Below are positions 57,121 to 64,000 of a stretch of 64,000 nucleotides of DNA, piece after piece. This DNA comes from Fremontodendron californicum (Eukaryota > Streptophyta > Magnoliopsida > Malvales > Malvaceae). The stretch lies in NCBI GenBank assembly GCA_030761205.1, contig JAULJL010000010.1, forward strand, positions 10,449,241 through 10,513,240, written 5' to 3'. The notes beneath the pieces were generated by a model. The model was not told the DNA's origin. It worked only from the letters and a program-made list of their open reading frames with translations, and made no database searches. The first letter of the stretch is position 1. Each line of letters opens with the position of its first letter. Made by a program: the position numbers and the translations under genes.

Positions 57121-57132
57121 ACCCCTCTTTGC
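57121..57132 (-). other. Polypurine tract-like site
   Basis: Minus strand GCAAAGAGGGGT directly precedes the LTR block (GTAACCTAATTTTGTCCGGG follows), as in Tat/Ogre elements. Confidence 0.5.
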
Positions 57133-57419
57133 ATATTTTTTAGAATCGAAAATAGGGCAAAGACATAAGCAACAATTTTTCCGGGATCAAGGATCCACAC
57201 AAAACTCTTTTTCTTTGTTGCTCGTTCTTCCTTTTTCCATTATTTCATTTTTTTCATTTTTCGATCATTTCATTTCTTCATTTATTCATATATAGACAGT
57301 AAAATAAAGGATTTGCCTTAAATTGATTTCCTTGACTAACATACCAAGGCTCGACCCATCTTAAGGAAATGAGTTCGATTTTACAAGAATTGAAATGGTA
57401 CCCGAAGGTCTTGGAAAAT

Positions 57420-58620
57420 ATCATTTTGAAAGATGTTAACCGGAGGTTTTTGAAAGCAGATGTTCGGAGGTCTTAAAAAAATGTTACTTCTTTGAAAATG
57501 GTGCCCAGAGGTCTTATTCCTGATTTTGAGAATGATGCCCAGAGGCTCATCCCTGATTTTGAGAATGGTGTCTGGAGGTCTTTATCCATGATTTTTTAGA
57601 ATGGTGCTTGGAGGTCTTGAAAACATGATTTTTGAGAATAATGCCCGAAGGTCTTGAAACAGATGACCGGAGATCTTAAAAATATTTCTTTTCTTTGAAA
57701 ATGGTGCCCGAAGGTCTTATACATGATTTTTGAGAATTATGCTAGGAGGTCTTTAAAAGATGTCTTTTCTTTGAAAATGATGCCTGGAGGTCTTATCCAT
57801 GATTTTTGATAATTGTGCCTGGAGGTCTTTAAAAGATATCTTTTCTTTAAAAATAGTGCTCAGAGGTCTTATCCATGATTTTTGAGAATTATGCCCGGAG
57901 GTCTTTAAAAGATGTCTTTTCTTTGAAAATGGTACTCGAAGGTCTTATCCATGAATTTTGAGAATTGTGCCTGGAGGTTTTTAAAAGATGTATTTTCTTT
58001 GAAAATGATGCACTGAGGTTTTATCCATGATTTTTATGAATTGTGCCCGGAGGTTTTTAAAAGATGTCTTTTCTTTGAAAATGGTGTTCAGAGGTCTTCT
58101 TCATATTTTTGAGAATTGTGCCCGGAGGTCTTGAGAACAGATGCCCGGATGTCTTAAGAAAGGGTAAGCCGAAGGTTTTTTTTTTAAAAATTGGTGGTGC
58201 CTGGAGGTTTTAAAAGAGGTGCCCGTAGGTCTTAGAAGAGGTGCCTGGAGGTCTAAAGAAGGTGCCCGGAGGTCTTGAAAAAGGTAACCCGGAGGTTTCA
58301 AAAAAGGTGCCCGGAGGTCTTGAAAAAAGGTAACCCGAAGATTTTAAAAGCGGTGCCCAGAGGTCTTGAAAAAATGTTACTTCTTTGAAAATGGTGCCTG
58401 GAGGTCTTGAAAAAGGTAACCTGGAGGTTTTAAAAACAGTGACCGGAGGTCTTGAAAAAAAAAAGTGCCCGGAGGTCTTAAAAGAAGGTAACCGGAGGTT
58501 TTAAAAGTGATGCCCGGAGGTCTTGAAAAAATGTTACTTCTTTGAAAATGTGCCCGGAGGTCTTGAAAAAGGTAACCTAGAGGTTTTAAAAACGTTGCCC
58601 GGAGGTCTTGGTGATCATAC
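57420..58620 (-). repeat. Tandem repeat tract with GCCCGGAGGTCTT core
   Basis: The core GCC(C/T)GGAGGTCTT recurs dozens of times. From about 57650 to 58130 it is organised in units of about 76 bp (TTTTTGAGAATTGTGCC then TTTAAAAGATGTCTTTTC), each with two cores. From 58130 to 58620 units shrink to about 26-60 bp separated by GAAAAAGGTAACC. It lies between gag and the 3' LTR of the Tat-like element, a place where such elements often hold tandem repeats. Confidence 0.85.
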
Positions 58621-61301
58621 CTGAAAATCTTTCACAATCATAACTTTGAAGAAAATCTCAATAAAGGTTCAAATTCAAATGTCAAAATTCCAAATAGCCA
58701 ATGTCATGCATGAAATGCGAATGTCATGCGAGGTCAAAATAAATATATGCATATGCCCCCTAATGATGCACGTGCAAGTACCCATGAATAATGCAAATGT
58801 TTCATGACACGATGCAGATGCAAAACTCAATAAATATGCAAATGTTCATGAATGATGCAAATACAAATGTCCCCAATTGTTTTTCCTGAATTTGGCTTAG
58901 CTTTTCCAATTTGTTTTTCCTTTTCAAACCAAAGTGTATCTTGAAACACACGTGCCTCGTAAGAGATCATCCTTTTTCTTCAATTTGGTACTTTGCCCTG
59001 ATAGTTTTCAAAATCTTATCGACAGAAGCTTGAGCTGAATGTTCATTTCTTCTACCTCAGTAGTTTCATACCTTTTGGGTTAGAAGAACCTTTGCCTCAT
59101 GCCAACATCATTTTTATTCAAAAACGGTTTCTTCCAAAAATATTTTTAATTTTTATCTGTTTTTACTTTTTAAAAAAAATATTTGCTCATTTATTGAAAA
59201 CTTTTGAGCTGAAAATGTTATCTTCACGTTGTGATATCCAAATCTCTTGAAGACTGATGAACACTGTTAGAAGTTTTTCTAAGTGTCAGTTCGGCTTTTT
59301 CAAATTGAGTCGAAAGGCTTGGTACAACAAGATTTTGGTTGATCCAAGGAGACTTCACAACAAGAAAAATGTATGTCCTTTCTAGACTCACAAATGGAAC
59401 AGGTTTTATAGAACATGAATTCCTTGAGAATCAAACAAATTCAACATTTTATTAGTTTCCAAGTCATGGCATTTTGACAAATGTCAGGACTAGCCGGGAT
59501 GTTCAAACTGAAAAGTTAATTATGGAAGGGAAAAAGGTCTCAGTTTTTGAAGTCAAACCTCCAAATGAGAGTTGACAGTTTTGGGATATTTTGGAATTCC
59601 TAGATGTTCCTTGATTTCTTCAAAATAACCTCATCTTTGGTCATGGCCTTGACAATACATAGGTGGTATTGAAAAATCTCCCATTTACTCTAGACTGCTC
59701 ATTTTGGGTTTGTACCCTAGAGTTTCCTTCTTTCCATTTTTCATTAAATGTTTCACCATGCATTTAAGAAATCAAGACTTATCCAAAAAGTATTGTTAGG
59801 CAAAAAGGGAGACCGAAGTCTCATGCATTTCTCTGAGAATAGACTCATCAATTTAAATGGCCATGCTCGATCAAAATGATCTTTTCAAGGTACGTAATGT
59901 AGGACAAGGTTCGGAGTTCTGAAAGAGAGGATAAATAGGCCCAAACATGTGTTTAAGGGTGATCAAATCAAGGATCATTTTATGAGAAGGATTCTCTTCG
60001 AAACATTTATCCTTTCTGAGCTTTTCCCTTTATCCGATGATTTTCATTTTTTCCTTATTTTTCAAGGTGTTTTTGGGGCGTTCCTTTTTCCCTCTTTTTC
60101 ATCTTTTTTTTTTCTTTTTGCATTTCTATTATAACAGGGTGAGCCCGTAGTTATTTGGGAGCTCAAATTGCTCTTTGATTCAAGGCTCTTTTTTTTCGTC
60201 TTTCAACCAGGACTTCATTATCTGTGATCTTTGAAAAGGTCCTTCCTCGCATTTGCCCCCTAGTGTGGAGGGTGATCCTTGATCAGGGTTCAAAGAAAGA
60301 AAGTATTCATTAGGCTTAAAAGGGGTAGCAAAAGGGTATTTTTTTGTATCTGTGAAATGATGATGAAAGATGGCCATTTTTCATATCAAACACAAACATT
60401 TAAACTAAAGAGTCATTCCTTAGAGGAAAACACGTTGAAAAGGGCTTTTCTTGAAACCATCTGGAATTTCGTAAATGCATGATGTCACACTCTTTTTTTT
60501 GCATTTCTTTTTTCTTTTCTTTTCTCTTTTTTTTTTTGATTGATGTATGCCCCATAAATTCATGCGTTACTTCACCTTTATTCACCATCTAGCCACCATA
60601 TCTACAAAGATATCCTATTTTGATTGGCTAAGAGCATTCATGTCATTACGATGAATATCTCAAGTCTTTTCTGGGTTGTCTGAAGTAACAAGAAAGAATA
60701 TGGCCCAAAATAGGTTTTTCGGGGATACGGGAAAACTTAGTTTAGTCATTGTGCCCCGAGATGTCAATCATGAAGTGATGTTTGGGCAATATTTGTGGTT
60801 ATTGGAAAGGATATAAATGGTTTTCGCACAACCTTAATGCACATCAAATTACCACGATCTAAATTCTTGAAAGAATGTCTCATTTGCTTGAATTTCCAAG
60901 AGCTCAAAAAAATTTCAAACAGTTCATTCCTTTGTTCATAGCCTAGGCTAGAATCTTCATTCTCTTTTTTTTGCAATGAAATTCATCATTTATGTCCCTT
61001 GAAGCATTAAGTCTTTCAAGTGGTTTCAATTTAAGCATAAGAAAGCCTGAAAGAGAGGTGGGAAGGTGTTGGATCATTTCTAACGATGATCATCAATATT
61101 TTCGAGACTCTCTATTATCTCATATGAAAATACATTTTTTTCATTTAATTCATATAGATGTCGACACAAAATAAGTGTTTTCATTATGAGGTATGAAACT
61201 ACATGCATCAGAATTCTCTTATTGCCATGTCTTCGGAGATAACAATTCTCACCCTCAAAATTCTTCAAGAGGAAATCGATCTATGTCAAAGCAGATTTCC
61301 A
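58621..61301 (-). other. Internal region of the Tat-like element without pol
   Basis: About 2.7 kb where protease, RT and integrase would be expected. No such motif is visible in any frame. Short minus frames (60180-60377, 60764-60976, 61080-61268) are unrecognised. From 58690 to 58870 the words ATGCAAATG and ATGTCATGC recur. Confidence 0.5.
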
Positions 61302-62672
61302 CTATTCGATAAGCTCTGGAGTCAAAATGCCATCGCGGATAAGACCTTCAATCTTTTCCTTCAGTTGTCTGTATTTTTCAGTTGAATGCCCAATTACCCC
61401 CATGTGATACTCACACTTGCTGTTAGGGTCATAACTCCTTGCTGATAGGTTTGGAGCTGTTTTCAAAGGCACAAGGGTAAGGTACTGATTCCTTATTAGT
61501 AATGGCAACAAGTTAGGGATTGGGATTGGAATTTTCTCTTGGTTGTCCCGCGATCGTTTCTGGGAAGCAGGCCTAGTTGTAGGAACTAGCATAGGATTAG
61601 GTGTTTGGGGACGAAAATTTGGTAGGTAAGGATAATGTCTTGGAGAGACATTGGAAGAGTAACATGATTGATATGAGGGGAATTGGGGATATGAGGTGAA
61701 TTCTCCCATAGCCTGGACATCTTCCTCTTTCTTTTTGGGTACCCAATTTCTCTCGGCATTAGATGTCTTATCTCATTCGAGTTTCCCGTTCTTGATAGCA
61801 TTCTCAATCATCTCCCCTGAGATTATCATATCCGTAAAATTCTTCATGGCATTGCCGACGAGTCTATCATAGTACGGGGCTTGCAGTGTATTCACAAAAA
61901 GGACAATAATTTCCTTTTGAGTCAAGGGCGGTTGTACTTGGGTAGCCATGTCCATCCACCTCTGAGCATGTTCTTTGAAACTCTCAGTGGCCCTTTTCTC
62001 CATATTTTGCAAGGTGAGACGATCAGGTGCCATATCAGTCATATGCTTGTATTGGCATAGAAAAGATCTAGCTAGATCATTCCAAGAATGAATCTGATCC
62101 CTGCTCAATTGATTATACCACCTGATCGCGGATTTGCTGAGGCTATCCTGAAAATAGTGAATCAAAAGCTTATAATCATCCGTATGGCCCGCCATCTTTC
62201 GGCAGAACATAGTGATATGGGCTGATGGATCGGTTGTCCCATCATATTTCTCAAAGTCAGGGACCTTGAATTTAGAAGGAATGACTAAATCGGGTACCAA
62301 GCTAAGTTTCTTTTTATCTATAATCCCAAACGCCTCTGCACCTTCTAATGCCCAGAGCCTCTCCTCTAACAGCTGATATTTCTCTCGAGTTCTCACAGTT
62401 TGGGAGGTTTGATCTTTGATTAGTGTTGTCCCAGGCGGACAAGAGAGGTCATCATTCGAACTGTTTCCCATGGTTTCCAATCATTTCACAGCATAACTCT
62501 CAACATGCTACTTTCCTTTGACAGTGGTGGATATCAATCCCATCATCTTAGTCATCTATTCTCGAGATTCCTCTTGAGGCTTTGCCACTTGTTCTTGTGA
62601 CTTTGCCAATTGTTCCTATAATTCTCTATGTGCTCTTTCCATCCTATCCAGTCTATTTTGCTCATTCTCCAT
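61302..62672 (-). pseudogene. Tat/Ogre-type Gag, broken
   Basis: A likely start at 62672 (MENEQNRLDRMERA) is followed by a stop. The main block (61773-62480) reads LVPDLVIPSKFKVPDFEKYD, GTTDPSAHITMFCRKMAG, WYNQLSRDQIHSWNDLARSF and GNAMKNFTDMIISGEMIENA, a typical gypsy Gag. The C-terminal block (61302-61709) has YPQFPSYQ and YDPNSKCEYHMGVIGHSTEK, the zinc-knuckle-like end of Tat Gags (C-x2-H then GH). At least two frame breaks separate the blocks. With no pol downstream, this fits a gag-only (TR-GAG-like) non-autonomous design or a later deletion. Confidence 0.85.
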
Positions 62673-62872
62673 GATTTCGAATCTTGTACCTTTGTTTTGA
62701 AAATGAACTTTCTTTAGAATGCTCTTAAAGCTAAACATACTCTTATTTATCCCCCCAAATTTACTGCGTGTATGCTTATGAATGAATGAGTGCAACATGA
62801 TGTTAACGTGATGCATGTGAAGAATAAACAAATTAATATACAGGAATACACAATGATTATACAATAACTAAA

Positions 62873-64000
62873 TTGGTGGGACCAATCTTAATTATTTTAA
62901 AAAACCTCAGTATACAAGATTTGCCCCCAAATTTGATCCACGATTTTTTTGAAACACATTTATCATCATCCGTTTATCGTAAAGAAAAAGATAAAAGATA
63001 CAACCCTAAATGTACATACTACATTCACATGTGTATGAATGTGATGATGATAAATGCATGTGAAGTACGAAATGCAAAAATGCTTGAAGAAATGAATTCT
63101 CATATTTATAATTTCTCAAATAATATGAATGTTATACAAAATGCAATGAAAGATCAAGAAAAAAAAATCCTAATATCAATATTTATTTATTTATTTTAAT
63201 TTTTTTTTTTACTTTTTGTTTAAATTTTCTAACAACTTTTTTTATATATATATTTTCTTCTTTTTTCATATTTTTCAAAAGTCAAAACTAAAAAGAAAAT
63301 TTTATTTTTCACAAAACTGCTCAACAAAAAAAACTTTTTTAATTATTCTCTTTTCGTTTTTCATTTTTTTTCTTTTTCCAAAGAAGAAATATTTTCATTA
63401 TTTTCATGAAATAAAAACTCTTTTTTTCTAAGAATTTCCTACAAAGGCAAATGTATAAAAGAGAAAAAATCTTCTTTTTTTTTTTTCAAAACAATAGAGG
63501 AAAATAACTTAAATAACCCAAAAACACTAATTTTTGATATTATTGACAAATGATACCCAAAAAAAAAAAGAGGCAAAGAGTAAAATCATCAATACAAAGT
63601 AAGAAAATTAATGGACATTTTCCCCGATAATATCAACCTATTTAGGCATCACAATGCCTTCGGGGCAAAATATTAAACTTATTGTGGGCGATACGATGTA
63701 CGTTCATCATTGCCCGATTTACGATACTTATTCGGAATATAAAATAAATAGTAAAAGGTTGAAGTGTCCCTCCATGTGTTCCTAGCTTTTGTGCATCTAA
63801 CAAAAATTCGACATAGCTCCGCCTAGGCTGCTTCTTATGGTTCATTATATGAGGTTCATTCAGGTTCTAAAGGCCCCAAATTGCTCCTCACTGTCGTCCG
63901 TGAGGACTAGTAAGCCACCCTGATCCAAAGGAAAGGGTTCAATTTGTTAGAATATATTTTCCTAAGCCCATACGGAGGATCATCATGAAGGCTTTAGGTA
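62873..64000 (-). other. Leader of the Tat-like element, cut by the window edge
   Basis: AT-rich, with long T- and A-runs, lying upstream of gag in minus polarity. No open frame recognised (63642-63845 is unassigned). The 5' LTR would lie beyond the window. Confidence 0.4.

Noticed and set aside
58101..58301. 66-codon repeat-containing frame
   Set aside because: It is the tandem GAGGTCTT tract read as protein.

Overview
This window looks like a repeat-dense stretch of a flowering-plant (eudicot) nuclear genome. The sequence is AT-rich and almost all of it consists of nested transposable elements. The only gene that looks intact and clearly host-encoded is an intronless half-size ABC transporter of the ABCG5 type (25336-27264, minus strand). 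Malvales is possible from the look of the Tat/Ogre-like repeats, but that is a weak impression.

Layout. 1-13440: a decayed minus-strand Ty3/gypsy element of the Tat lineage (gag, protease, RT, RNase H and an additional archaeal-type RNase H). It is split at its RT by a young Athila-like LTR retrotransposon (1318-10725) with 1477-bp LTRs that differ at four positions and a perfect 5-bp target duplication, GAGAA. 13441-14830: a plus-strand PPR pseudogene. 15241-19250: a degenerate Helitron region with a helicase C-terminus and a B3-domain fragment. 19260-20189: a hAT MITE. 20265-23210: a diverged tandem array. 24105-24479: a second hAT MITE. 25336-27264: ABCG5. 28000-31640: T-rich sequence with an unrecognised broken reading frame and a B3 fragment. 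31652-31838: a tRNA-type SINE with a 12-bp duplication. 33120-34065: adjoining Mutator-like and hAT MITEs. 36074-42418: a dead Ty1/copia element. 44051-47715: a dead L1-type LINE. 49311-49820: a 254-bp tandem duplication. 50268-51811: a Pack-MULE with a fragment of a PRISE (progesterone 5-beta-reductase/iridoid-synthase-like) gene. 52070-53754: a solo LTR. 53944-64000: a gag-only Tat/Ogre-like element with a 3-kb LTR and a long tandem-repeat tract.

The most remarkable object is the Athila-like element. Most of its pol is deleted: an open 881-codon frame fuses gag-protease directly to the integrase C-terminus. Downstream, where an env-like gene would sit, it carries two further open frames on the same strand. 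One is a 178-residue protein with a basic patch and a C-x2-C-x4-C-x3-C cluster, reminiscent of the nucleic-acid-binding cysteine-rich proteins of some plant RNA viruses. The other is a complete, intronless LONELY GUY (LOG)-type cytokinin-activating enzyme with its catalytic motifs intact. Each starts just after a strong splice-acceptor-like sequence, and a donor-like site lies just before gag. This suggests that one LTR promoter could feed three spliced products. A recently mobile retroelement carrying a potentially functional hormone-activating enzyme is the candidate novel system here.
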